NCBI GenBank assembly: GCA_029007885.1
Contig: JAQXIR010000168.1
Span: 1-44,324, forward strand
Length of the DNA stretch: 44,324 nt
Source: Lachnospiraceae bacterium
Lineage (GTDB): Bacteria; Bacillota; Clostridia; Lachnospirales; Lachnospiraceae
Direction: 5' to 3'
Positions 24,300 to 32,106 of this stretch are shown here, one piece after another. The translations under genes were made by a program, and so were the position numbers. Numbering within the stretch: position 1 is the stretch's first letter; every line of letters starts with the position of its first letter. The notes beneath the pieces are model-generated. The model was given only the letters and a program-made list of their open reading frames with translations. It ran no database searches and had not been told where the DNA came from.

Positions 24300-24539
24300 A
24301 TGAGCAAAGAAGAAATTTACGAACGTTTAAATAAGGTTTTTCAGGATGTGTTTGATGATGATACGATTACTGTCAATGAAAATACCACAGCGGATGATAT
24401 TGAAGACTGGGATTCTTTGGAACACATTAATCTGGTATCTGCGGTAGAACAGGAATTTGCGATTAAGTTTACGATGGCACAGGTAGTAGGAATGAAAAAT
24501 GTGGGAGAAATGGTTGATATTATTATGACTTCCAATTAG
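24300..24539 (+). CDS. Dedicated acyl carrier protein
   Basis: This 79-residue acidic protein is a stand-alone acyl carrier protein. Ser39 in DWDSLEHINLV is the 4'-phosphopantetheine site and the following helix (SAVEQEFAIKF) fits the family. It resembles FkbJ-type carriers more than the fatty-acid AcpP (it has DWDSL and not GADSLD). A strong GGGAGGAAATT ribosome site precedes it, in line with the high carrier levels such systems need. With the FkbH-like protein upstream it should carry glyceryl or a derived acyl group, to be consumed by the MBOAT directly downstream. Confidence 0.92.
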   Translation: MSKEEIYERLNKVFQDVFDDDTITVNENTTADDIEDWDSLEHINLVSAVEQEFAIKFTMAQVVGMKNVGEMVDIIMTSN

Positions 24540-24556
24540 AAAGCAGAGGATTGCAA

Positions 24557-26086
24557 ATGGGAATTACAACTTTTTACTTTTTATGCTTTTTTTCTGCTGT
24601 ATTTATTTTGTACTATATCATTCCAAAACGTGTTCAGTGGCAGTTTTTGCTTCTGGTAAGTCTAATTTACTTTTTATCTTTTGGAGATGCGCGGATGCTA
24701 CTTTATCCGCTGGCTTCAATAGCGGCAGCATATTGGGGAGCAAAATATATTGAAAAAGAGAAAGACCCGAAACGGAAAAAACGAGGTCTTCTATTTGCGT
24801 TATCTTGTAATTTAGGTGTTTTAATAGTCTTAAAATACCTAAATTTATTTGTATATACCTATAATGCAATCGCAACAAGAGTTCAGGAAAATGCACAAAT
24901 CCTAACACTTCTGCGATTCCTGATCCCAATAGGCGTCTCTTTCTATACGCTATCTGTTTTAAGCTATATTTTCGATGTATATTACGGAACGCTGCCGGCA
25001 GAAAAGAACTTTTTTAAACTGCTCTTATTTGGCATCTATTTTCCGCTTATGATCAGTGGTCCGATTGTCCGATACGGTGAGATGAAAAAGTCACTGTTTG
25101 AGAAGCATTCCTTTAATTATGAACAGGTGACAAGAGGAGTGCAGCGGATTTTGTGGGGTTTTTTTAAAGTCCTTGTCATATCGGAAAGAATGGCAGTGAT
25201 TGCAGATACCGTATTTCGCCATTATGAACAGTATCCGGGAATCTATATTATTGTGGCAGCAGTCTGCTTTTCATTCCAGTTATATACAAATTTTTCGGGG
25301 TCTATGGATATCGTACTTGGAATTTCACAGACATTTGGGATTATGCTTCCGGAGAACTTTAAGACACCATTCTTTTCGAAAAATATTCAGGAGTTTTGGC
25401 GCAGGTGGCATATTACTCTGGGTGCATGGCTGAAAGACTATCTTTTTTATCCGCTTCTTCGAACAGAGTTTTTTATGAATCTTCCGAAAAAATGGAAGGA
25501 AAGAATTGGAAAGAAACCTGCTAAAAAGATTACAACATTTTTGGCATTGTTTATATTATGGTTCTGTGTCGGACTTTGGCATGGAGGAGCATGGAAATAT
25601 ATCTTCGGTTCGGGACTGTTACATTGGTTCTATATTGTATCGGGAGAACTGTTGGAGCCGCTTTTTAAGCGAATAAGACAAACACTGCATATAACTGATG
25701 AGACAAAATGGTTTTCTGCTTTTCGGATGATACGGACATTCTGCCTTGTGACAATTGGATTTCTGTTTTTTAATGCTGACAGTTTATCAGCAGGATTCAA
25801 AATGTGCGGAAGTGTTCTGACCACCTGGAATCCGCAGATTTTGTGGGACGGAAGTCTTTTGGCACTGGGGCTTGATTGGGTGGACTGGATTATCGCAATC
25901 CTTTCTTTACTGCTATTATGGGCGGCATCTTGCCTGCAGCAAAAGAAGAGCGTCAGAGAATGGTTGGCAGAACGGAATATCGCAGTACGATGGCTTATCC
26001 TGTATGCGTTGCTGTTTTACGTGATTTTGCTGGGAAAATACGGACCGGGATACAATGCGGCAGAATTTATTTATCAGGGATTTTAG
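24557..26086 (+). CDS. MBOAT-family O-acyltransferase (second copy)
   Basis: This 509-residue polytopic MBOAT shares family features with the copy at 18877: VSFYTLSVLSYIFDVYYG, QEFWRRWHITLGAWLKDYLFYPL and the active-site histidine in VGLWHGGAWKYIFGS. It ends normally, unlike the first copy. AGAGGA six bases before the ATG at 24557 is preferred over the TTG at 24551 used in the ORF track. Its place between the ACP and the MaoC/SDR genes suggests it uses acyl-ACP as donor. The two MBOATs are divergent, so they probably differ in acyl group or acceptor. Confidence 0.9.
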   Translation: MGITTFYFLCFFSAVFILYYIIPKRVQWQFLLLVSLIYFLSFGDARMLLYPLASIAAAYWGAKYIEKEKDPKRKKRGLLFALSCNLGVLIVLKYLNLFVYTYNAIATRVQENAQILTLLRFLIPIGVSFYTLSVLSYIFDVYYGTLPAEKNFFKLLLFGIYFPLMISGPIVRYGEMKKSLFEKHSFNYEQVTRGVQRILWGFFKVLVISERMAVIADTVFRHYEQYPGIYIIVAAVCFSFQLYTNFSGSMDIVLGISQTFGIMLPENFKTPFFSKNIQEFWRRWHITLGAWLKDYLFYPLLRTEFFMNLPKKWKERIGKKPAKKITTFLALFILWFCVGLWHGGAWKYIFGSGLLHWFYIVSGELLEPLFKRIRQTLHITDETKWFSAFRMIRTFCLVTIGFLFFNADSLSAGFKMCGSVLTTWNPQILWDGSLLALGLDWVDWIIAILSLLLLWAASCLQQKKSVREWLAERNIAVRWLILYALLFYVILLGKYGPGYNAAEFIYQGF

Positions 26087-26098
26087 AGAGGAAACGAT

Positions 26099-26521
26099 AT
26101 GAATCATTATCGGTATCAGGATATTACCATAGGACAGTCGGAACAATTTCAGGTGACGATAACAGCCTCAATGATGGAAAAATTTCAGGCAATCACCGGA
26201 GATGATAATCCGTTGCATACCAACGAGGAATTTGCGAAAAAGAAGGGATATGACGGAAAAGTATGCTACGGTATGATGACGGCTTCTTTTCTCTCTACTC
26301 TGGCAGGAGTATACCTTCCGGGAGAAAAGAGTTTGATACATAGCGTAGAAGGTAAATTCACAAAACCGGTCTTAACAGGAGATACTCTTACCGTAAAGGG
26401 AGAAGTTGTGGAAAAAAATGATTTATTTCACATCTTTATTATGAAGACGACAATCTTTAATCAAAGGGGAGAAAAAGTACTCCGCGGGAAAATGCAGATT
26501 GGGGTATTGGAGGATGAATAA
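26099..26521 (+). CDS. MaoC-like (R)-specific hydratase/dehydratase
   Basis: This 140-residue single hot-dog domain protein has the hydratase-2 signature AITGDDNPLH (Asp35/His40) and the later YGMM segment, as in PhaJ/MaoC enzymes that interconvert enoyl and (R)-3-hydroxyacyl thioesters. A strong GAGAGGAAA ribosome site precedes the ATG, 12 bases after the MBOAT stop. Its stop codon abuts the SDR start, so the two are probably coupled. Placed beside an ACP and a FabG-like SDR, it probably adjusts the acyl group delivered to the MBOAT. No ketosynthase is present in the window. Confidence 0.88.
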   Translation: MNHYRYQDITIGQSEQFQVTITASMMEKFQAITGDDNPLHTNEEFAKKKGYDGKVCYGMMTASFLSTLAGVYLPGEKSLIHSVEGKFTKPVLTGDTLTVKGEVVEKNDLFHIFIMKTTIFNQRGEKVLRGKMQIGVLEDE

Positions 26522-27265
26522 ATGCAGGCAGTGTATTTGATAACAGGGGCCACATCGGATGTGGGAATGGCATTTTTGCAGAAATTGAATGAGACCGTTA
26601 CCGAAGATATCATTATTTTTGCACAATACAGAAGTAATAAAGGGCGATTGGAAGAGGCAGCAAAAAATTGGAAACATCTTGAACTTCGTTATTTTAAGGC
26701 AGATCTTGCCAAAACAGAAGATGTAAAACGGATGATTTCTGAAATGAAAGAAACCGGACTGCAGCTTACCCATATTCTTCATCTGGCAGCAGCGCCGCTT
26801 GAATATATGAGAATTAAACAGTGGGATGAAGATAAGGTTAAGGAGGATATGCAGATACAGGTATTTTCTTTTGCCGAAATAGCGAAGGAATTTCTGCCTT
26901 CTATGGCAAAAAAAAGGTTTGGGAAGATTGTGGTTGTACTTTCTTCTGTAACACTGGGAACACCTCCTAAGTTTATGAGTAATTATGTGACTGTAAAATA
27001 TGCCCTTTGCGGATATATGAAAGGCATGGCAGCGGAATATGCGGATAAAGGAATCAATATCAATGCGATTTCTCCCAACATGATGGACACGAAATTTTTA
27101 AAAAAATTGGACCCGAAAATTGTGCAGCTTACCGCAGAGCAGACAATGCTGAAACGAAATATAACCGTAGAAGAAACGGTGAAAGGAATAGAATTCCTAT
27201 TATCGGATGCATCGTCTTATATAAACGGAATAAACTTAAATCTATCCGGCGGAGATTATATGTAG
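26522..27265 (+). CDS. FabG-like short-chain dehydrogenase/reductase
   Basis: This 247-residue classical SDR has the cofactor motif TGATSDVG (8-15), the catalytic Ser at 141-142 (VVVLSSVTLG) and Tyr155-x3-Lys159. The C-terminal INGINLNLSGGDYM matches 3-oxoacyl-ACP reductases. The ATG directly follows the MaoC stop without a gap. It is inferred to reduce or oxidise a hydroxyacyl/oxoacyl group on the nearby ACP; a role in sugar modification is an alternative. By analogy with FkbK in methoxymalonyl-ACP synthesis it might act on a glyceryl thioester, but FkbK belongs to a different dehydrogenase family. Confidence 0.85.
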   Translation: MQAVYLITGATSDVGMAFLQKLNETVTEDIIIFAQYRSNKGRLEEAAKNWKHLELRYFKADLAKTEDVKRMISEMKETGLQLTHILHLAAAPLEYMRIKQWDEDKVKEDMQIQVFSFAEIAKEFLPSMAKKRFGKIVVVLSSVTLGTPPKFMSNYVTVKYALCGYMKGMAAEYADKGININAISPNMMDTKFLKKLDPKIVQLTAEQTMLKRNITVEETVKGIEFLLSDASSYINGINLNLSGGDYM

Positions 27266-27282
27266 AAGAGAACGGAGTATGT

Positions 27283-28434
27283 ATGGAAGAAAACTATATT
27301 ATAGTCGGAGCGGACTTCGCACCGATTAATCGGGACGGAGAAAAAATCATACAGAACAGGCAGCAGGACATATTAGAAGACTCTTTGGCAGATATTATTA
27401 AGAGAGCTTCTCTCTCAGTTTTTAATATGGAGGCGCCGATAAAGACTGACTCCATGAAACCGATTAAAAAGGATGGACCCAATCTTTTTATTCTGCCGGG
27501 AGCAGAACGGATTTATGAAGATCTTCAGGTGGGAGTATTATCCCTTGCCAATAATCATATCATGGATTATGGAGAAAACGGGCTGTGTTATACGATAGAA
27601 TGTCTGAATAAAAGAAATATTGCCTATATCGGAGCCGGCAAGAATAAACAACAGGCAGATTTTTCTGCCATCAAAGAAGTTGCAGGGAAAAAAATCGGTA
27701 TTTATGCAGCGGCAGAGCATGAATTTTCACTGGCTGAAGAAAATAAGGCAGGGGCTAACGGCTTCGAAGAACCACGTATAGTGGAAGCAATATGCCGCCT
27801 AAAAGAAAAATGCGATTATCTTATCATGCTTTATCATGGAGGCAGGGAACTTTATCGTTATCCGTCCGTAGAACAGCAGAAGATATGCCGAAGACTGGCA
27901 GAAGCAGGGGCAGATTTAATCGTATGCCAGCATAGTCATTGTATCGGTGCTTATGAAACTTACAAAGGCAGCAGTATTTTTTACGGACAAGGCAATTTCC
28001 TGTTTGGAGATGCGGAACATGAGGTTTGTATCAATAGTATTCTTCTAAAAATACCGGTAGAAAGAGATAAAATCGGTGTTCCGAAGATAATTCCGATTAA
28101 AAGAGAACGGGAAAAAGTCATTCTGCTAACGGGAGAAGAAAAGGAAAAGGTCAGAAATCTCTTTGAAAAGCTCAGTGAGGACATAAAGAAACCGGAGTTT
28201 GTAGAAAAGAATTACAAAAAACTGGCAGATGAAGCAATTGCGGCATACTTATACCAATTTGCGGGATGGCCACTGTTTTTCATCCGTCTTGACAAATTGT
28301 TTGGGCGCAGAATGATTAAGTCGTTTTTCAGAAGAAACGAAAAGAGACTGCTGTATTTACAAAATATTCTGCAGTGTGAAGCACACAGGGAGATTGTACT
28401 CGAAGGATTAAAAGGGCTTCGGCGGGATAAATAG
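27283..28434 (+). CDS. CapA/PgsA-family protein without signal peptide
   Basis: This 383-residue protein has the CapA metallophosphatase-like fold linked to poly-gamma-glutamate capsule synthesis: IIVGADFAP, NMEAPI, LSLANNHIMDYG, LYHGGRE and CQHSHCIGAYE carry the metal-ligand residues, and FYGQGNFLF follows. Unlike membrane-anchored CapA of Bacillus, no signal peptide or helix is visible at the N terminus, so it is predicted cytoplasmic. A ~110-residue C-terminal extension (from about 270) is basic and of unknown role. CGGAG lies five bases before the ATG. It sits between the SDR and a GT4. Its presence with TupA-like proteins hints at amino-acid decoration of the glycan. Confidence 0.82.
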   Translation: MEENYIIVGADFAPINRDGEKIIQNRQQDILEDSLADIIKRASLSVFNMEAPIKTDSMKPIKKDGPNLFILPGAERIYEDLQVGVLSLANNHIMDYGENGLCYTIECLNKRNIAYIGAGKNKQQADFSAIKEVAGKKIGIYAAAEHEFSLAEENKAGANGFEEPRIVEAICRLKEKCDYLIMLYHGGRELYRYPSVEQQKICRRLAEAGADLIVCQHSHCIGAYETYKGSSIFYGQGNFLFGDAEHEVCINSILLKIPVERDKIGVPKIIPIKREREKVILLTGEEKEKVRNLFEKLSEDIKKPEFVEKNYKKLADEAIAAYLYQFAGWPLFFIRLDKLFGRRMIKSFFRRNEKRLLYLQNILQCEAHREIVLEGLKGLRRDK

Positions 28435-28448
28435 GAGAGAAAAATCAG

Positions 28449-29531
28449 ATGAAAGCGGTAATCTATATTTCCAGTTTGAGCAGAGGCGGTGCCGAACGTG
28501 TTGTGACAACGCTTGCCGCACAACTGAAGAAAGAGTGTGGGATAACGGTTCTGACAGATACCGTGAATGCAAGTGAATATGAAGAATCTGATTTTGAAAG
28601 AGCCAATCTGAATTATGTTGTATATCCTGACGTGGTAAGACGGATGCTTCATAAATTTCTCTATTTGAAAAAACTAAAAAAGGAAGTAAAACGCCTTTCT
28701 CCGGATGTGGTGATTTCCTTTTCGATTGAAAGCGGAATGCGGATGAAACAGGCACTGGGGAAGAGTTCCGTTAAGCAGATTATTTCGGTGCGCTCTAACC
28801 CAACGGTTGATTATACAACTGCAAAGGAAAAGGAAAGCATTATTAAGAAACTTTCCGATACAGACGGATTTGTATTCCAGACAAAGGACCAGAGAGATTT
28901 TTTTGGGAAAGAAATTGCAGAACGCTCAACGATTATCTTAAATCCGATTGCTCCCGAGTTTATGGAAGAACATTTGAGAGATAAAATAGAGAAAAGAGTA
29001 GTGACGGCAGGAAGACTGACAAAAAGTAAGGATCACCCAATGCTTCTTAGAGCATATGACCTTGCGGCAGAGGAACTGCCGGACTATGAATTTGTGATTT
29101 ACGGAGACGGGCAGTTGCGCAGTGAGATGGAGAAACTTCATGCAACGTTACAGCACAAAGACAGGATTATTCTTTACGGAGAGTGCGAAAATGTCAGGGA
29201 AAAAATCAAGAATGCATCGGTATTTGTGATGTCTTCTAAAAATGAGGGACTTCCGAATGCATTGATGGAAGCAATGGCACTCGGACTTCCGGTTGTCTCA
29301 ACAGATTGCCCGTGTGGCGGTCCGGCGCTGTTAATTGAAAATGATAAAAACGGAAAACTGACTCCGGTCGGAGATGAAAAAGCAATGGCAAAAGCAATTA
29401 CAGAACTTTGCAAGAATCGTCAAAAAGCAGAAGAATTAGGAAAAGAAGCCGGCAAAATAAAAGAACGTTGCAATGACAAAAGAATTGCAAAGCAGTGGAT
29501 GGGTTATTTAGAGCAGGTGGTAAACAGATGA
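28449..29531 (+). CDS. GT4 glycosyltransferase
   Basis: This 360-residue GT4 enzyme opens with YISSLSRGGAERVV and has SKNEGLPNALMEAMALG (E-x7-E) followed by STDCPCGGPALLIEN. It closely resembles the next gene in motif order and spacing, so the two look like an old tandem duplication. A GGAGAG ribosome site precedes the ATG. The DCPCGGP element links it to HexNAc transferases of the PglH/PglJ type. Its last codons overlap the next gene by four bases. Specific donor and linkage are unknown. Confidence 0.86.
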   Translation: MKAVIYISSLSRGGAERVVTTLAAQLKKECGITVLTDTVNASEYEESDFERANLNYVVYPDVVRRMLHKFLYLKKLKKEVKRLSPDVVISFSIESGMRMKQALGKSSVKQIISVRSNPTVDYTTAKEKESIIKKLSDTDGFVFQTKDQRDFFGKEIAERSTIILNPIAPEFMEEHLRDKIEKRVVTAGRLTKSKDHPMLLRAYDLAAEELPDYEFVIYGDGQLRSEMEKLHATLQHKDRIILYGECENVREKIKNASVFVMSSKNEGLPNALMEAMALGLPVVSTDCPCGGPALLIENDKNGKLTPVGDEKAMAKAITELCKNRQKAEELGKEAGKIKERCNDKRIAKQWMGYLEQVVNR

Positions 29532-30631
29532 TGACAGAGAAAGAGAAAAAGCCTTCCATTATATTTTACATCGGCAGCCTTTCGCGTGGGGGAGCGGAAC
29601 GTGTAATCGTTAATTTGGCGGAATATTTCCATGCAAACGATTATCATGTAACAATCGTAACGAAAATGCGTGAGAAAGTTGAGTATGATGTATCGGATGG
29701 AATTGACCGTGTGATTGCCGACATTACGGAAGAAGAAATAACAGGAAGCAGACTGCTTAATTTATACAGAAGGATTAAAAAACTGCGGAATATTTTTAAA
29801 CAGATACATCCGGAGCACATCGTTTCCTTTATCGGAAAAAATAACCTGATGGCGATTGCTGCAAGCAGAGGTTTGCGGATTCCCGTGACGGTTTCGGTAA
29901 GAAGTGACCCGAAAAGAGAATACCCCGGCAGGGCAAACAGGATACTTGTGCCGGTTTTATTTGGAATGGCGGAAGGAATTGTATTACAGACAACGCAGGC
30001 AAAGGAATATTTTAACCACAGAATCGGGAAAAAGGCAGTAATTTTACCGAATCCGCTCAATTATCGTTTTATAAAGCCTTTCTATGATGGGGAAAGAAGA
30101 AAAGAAATTGTCTGGGTAGGACGGATGGATGACAATAAAAACCCAAAACTACTTGTCGATGCATTTTCAGAAATCTGCAAAAACTATCCGGAATGGAAAG
30201 TGATTTTTTACGGAGACGGTGACAATGCAGAGCAGATAAAGAAATTTTGCGATAGGCAGAACCTTGGAGGACAAATTGTATTTGCAGGAAAAGTGGATCA
30301 TGTGGAAGAGAAAATTGATCAATCTTCCATCTATGTACTGACTTCAAAGATAGAAGGAATGCCGAATGCACTGATGGAAGCAATGGCACTTGGAATTGCA
30401 CCGATTGCAACCGACTGCCCGTGCGGTGGTCCTGCACAGCTGATTCAAAACAGAGAAAACGGAATTCTGATTCCGGTCGATGATAAGCAGGCACTAAAAC
30501 AGGCATTGCGGGAATTGGTGGAGGATACAACGTTTCGGCAGAAGATTTCCGCGAAAGCGTACGAAATTTTAGAAAAAGTACATCCGGATGTTGTGAATAA
30601 ACAGTGGATGGATTATATAGAACAGACATAA
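29528..30631 (+). CDS. GT4 glycosyltransferase, last gene of cluster I
   Basis: This 367-residue GT4 enzyme has YIGSLSRGGAERVIVNLAEYF, SKIEGMPNALMEAMALG and ATDCPCGGPAQLIQN. The ORF-track start at 29495 lies inside the previous gene; AGGTGG seven bases before the ATG at 29528 fixes the start and gives a four-base overlap with its neighbour. It is a likely paralogue of the previous gene, diverged at DNA level. A strong bidirectional terminator follows directly, closing cluster I. Confidence 0.86.
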   Translation: MMTEKEKKPSIIFYIGSLSRGGAERVIVNLAEYFHANDYHVTIVTKMREKVEYDVSDGIDRVIADITEEEITGSRLLNLYRRIKKLRNIFKQIHPEHIVSFIGKNNLMAIAASRGLRIPVTVSVRSDPKREYPGRANRILVPVLFGMAEGIVLQTTQAKEYFNHRIGKKAVILPNPLNYRFIKPFYDGERRKEIVWVGRMDDNKNPKLLVDAFSEICKNYPEWKVIFYGDGDNAEQIKKFCDRQNLGGQIVFAGKVDHVEEKIDQSSIYVLTSKIEGMPNALMEAMALGIAPIATDCPCGGPAQLIQNRENGILIPVDDKQALKQALRELVEDTTFRQKISAKAYEILEKVHPDVVNKQWMDYIEQT

Positions 30632-30664
30632 AAATGCTGTGGCAAAAACCACAGCATTTTTTTA
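30632..30664. terminator. Bidirectional terminator between convergent genes
   Basis: AAATGCTGTGG and CCACAGCATTT pair perfectly around CAAAAA, with a T-run on the + side and the matching run on the - side. It ends both the cluster I transcript and the - strand aminotransferase transcript, whose stop codon is at its edge. Confidence 0.92.
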
Positions 30665-31912
30665 TAATACACTTTTCACAGATTTTTCAATTATGGAAAG
30701 TCCGTCGGCAAGAAGATTCTCTTCAATGGTCAGTGGCGGAAGCAGTTTCAAAACACCGTCACCACGCCCTGCGAGTTCAATAACAAGTCCGTTTTCAAAA
30801 CATTCGTGAGAGACTTCTTTGGCATAAGCAGGATTAATTGCAGTAAAGTCGATTCCCCAAATCATACCGATTCCCCGGATGGCAAGACGGGAATCAAGCG
30901 GCAGAATTTTTTCCTCCAAGAACTGCCGGATTAATTGTTCTTTTTGTCTAACCGTTTGTTTCAAATCGTGGGAAACAAAATAATCAATACCGGCTTTTGC
31001 ACCCACAAATCCCAGCTGATTTCCACGGAAGGTACCGTTATGCTCGGCAGGTTTGAAACAGTCAAGCTCGGGTTTTAGCAATAACAGGGACATCGGAAGA
31101 CCGAATCCGCTGATGGATTTACTTAACATGACCATATCGGGAACGACATCGGCACGCTCAAAGGAAAAGAAAGTTCCGCAACGCCCTACACCGACCTGAA
31201 TGTCATCGACAACCATAAGGATATCGTACTTGTCACAGATTGCACGAAGACGTTTTAACCAAGCAATGGGAGCGGGATTAATACCGCCTTCCGCCTGAAC
31301 GGTCTCCAAGAATACGGCAGCAGGCTTGTCAATACCGGAATGATCGTCCTGCAAAACATGTTCCATATAATCAAGAGAAAGCATCGGATCTTCAAAAGCA
31401 TTATAGTATGGCATAAATGTCACGTTGGAAAGCGGTAACCCTGCACCGCCACGGCTGAACGTATCACTTGTCATCGCAAGTGAGCCTAAAGTCATTCCGT
31501 GGAAAGCACCGCTGAAAGCAAAAACATTTATCCTGTTTTTCACTTTTCTGGATAATTTCAAAGCAGCTTCAACCGCATTGGTCCCGGTAGAACCGCAGAA
31601 CATAATCTTATATGGCAATTTTCGCGGAACCAGAATTTTTTCTTTGAAAGTAATCAGAAATTGCTCTTTTGCCTCCGTATACATATCCAGTGCATGAATA
31701 ATGCGGTCTTCTTCCAGATAAGAAAGAATGGCATGCTTGATTTCAGGATTGTTATGACCGAAATTCATAGCTCCGGCTCCGGCAAAAAAGTCAATATATT
31801 GTTTGCCGTCAACAGTCGTTAAGACGGCATTTTTGGCATATGCAAATTCTGCCTCAAATTTTCGGCAATAGGAACGCACATTGGATTCATTTTCCTCAAA
31901 TATGGGAAACAT
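30662..31912 (-). CDS. Diaminobutyrate--2-oxoglutarate aminotransferase (EctB-type)
   Basis: This 416-residue class III PLP aminotransferase resembles EctB/Dat, which makes L-2,4-diaminobutyrate from aspartate semialdehyde and glutamate. NVRSYCRKF and YIDFFAGAGAMNFGHNNPE are characteristic, VVDDIQVGVGRCGTFFSFE precedes the PLP-lysine segment MLSKSISGFGLPMS. The ORF track begins at a TTG; AGGAG six bases before the ATG (31912) favours that start. It has its own promoter and terminator and no ectA or ectC beside it, so ectoine synthesis is not supported here. Diaminobutyrate may feed a peptide, siderophore-like compound or polysaccharide decoration; none of these can be decided from sequence. 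Confidence 0.88.
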   Translation of the reverse strand: MFPIFEENESNVRSYCRKFEAEFAYAKNAVLTTVDGKQYIDFFAGAGAMNFGHNNPEIKHAILSYLEEDRIIHALDMYTEAKEQFLITFKEKILVPRKLPYKIMFCGSTGTNAVEAALKLSRKVKNRINVFAFSGAFHGMTLGSLAMTSDTFSRGGAGLPLSNVTFMPYYNAFEDPMLSLDYMEHVLQDDHSGIDKPAAVFLETVQAEGGINPAPIAWLKRLRAICDKYDILMVVDDIQVGVGRCGTFFSFERADVVPDMVMLSKSISGFGLPMSLLLLKPELDCFKPAEHNGTFRGNQLGFVGAKAGIDYFVSHDLKQTVRQKEQLIRQFLEEKILPLDSRLAIRGIGMIWGIDFTAINPAYAKEVSHECFENGLVIELAGRGDGVLKLLPPLTIEENLLADGLSIIEKSVKSVL

Positions 31913-31952
31913 AGGCAATCTCCTTACAAATCCTTTTTATTTCTACGTTCCT

Positions 31953-31981
31953 AGTGTATTCGCTTTTTAAATGGGTGTCAA
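31953..31981 (-). promoter_or_regulatory. Promoter of the EctB-type gene
   Basis: Read on the - strand, a consensus TTGACA is followed by a 17-base spacer and TACACT. Transcription would begin about 35 bases before the ATG. Confidence 0.85.
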
Positions 31982-32046
31982 TTCTTTTATTCTGCTATAT
32001 TTTAAGAAAAATTTAATAAAAATTGCCGTTTATTTTCCGTGCTTTG

Positions 32047-32055
32047 TGGTACTAT
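32047..32055 (+). promoter_or_regulatory. Extended -10 promoter of the GDSL esterase gene
   Basis: TGGTACTAT is an extended -10 about 50 bases before the ATG at 32107; the -35 region is weak. It is divergent from the - strand promoter about 70 bases away. Confidence 0.55.
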
Positions 32056-32106
32056 AGGGTTGTCATTAAGGATAATGAGTATCCGTAAGACGAATGGAGG
32101 GATATT

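Noticed and set aside
21434-27265. Polyketide or fatty-acid biosynthesis cluster (methoxymalonyl-ACP route)
   Set aside because: FkbH, ACP, MaoC and SDR are present but there is no ketosynthase, acyltransferase domain, FkbI-like dehydrogenase or O-methyltransferase, and MBOAT and glycan genes surround the set.
30662-31912. Ectoine biosynthesis operon
   Set aside because: Only the EctB-type gene is present; neither EctA nor EctC is adjacent on either side.
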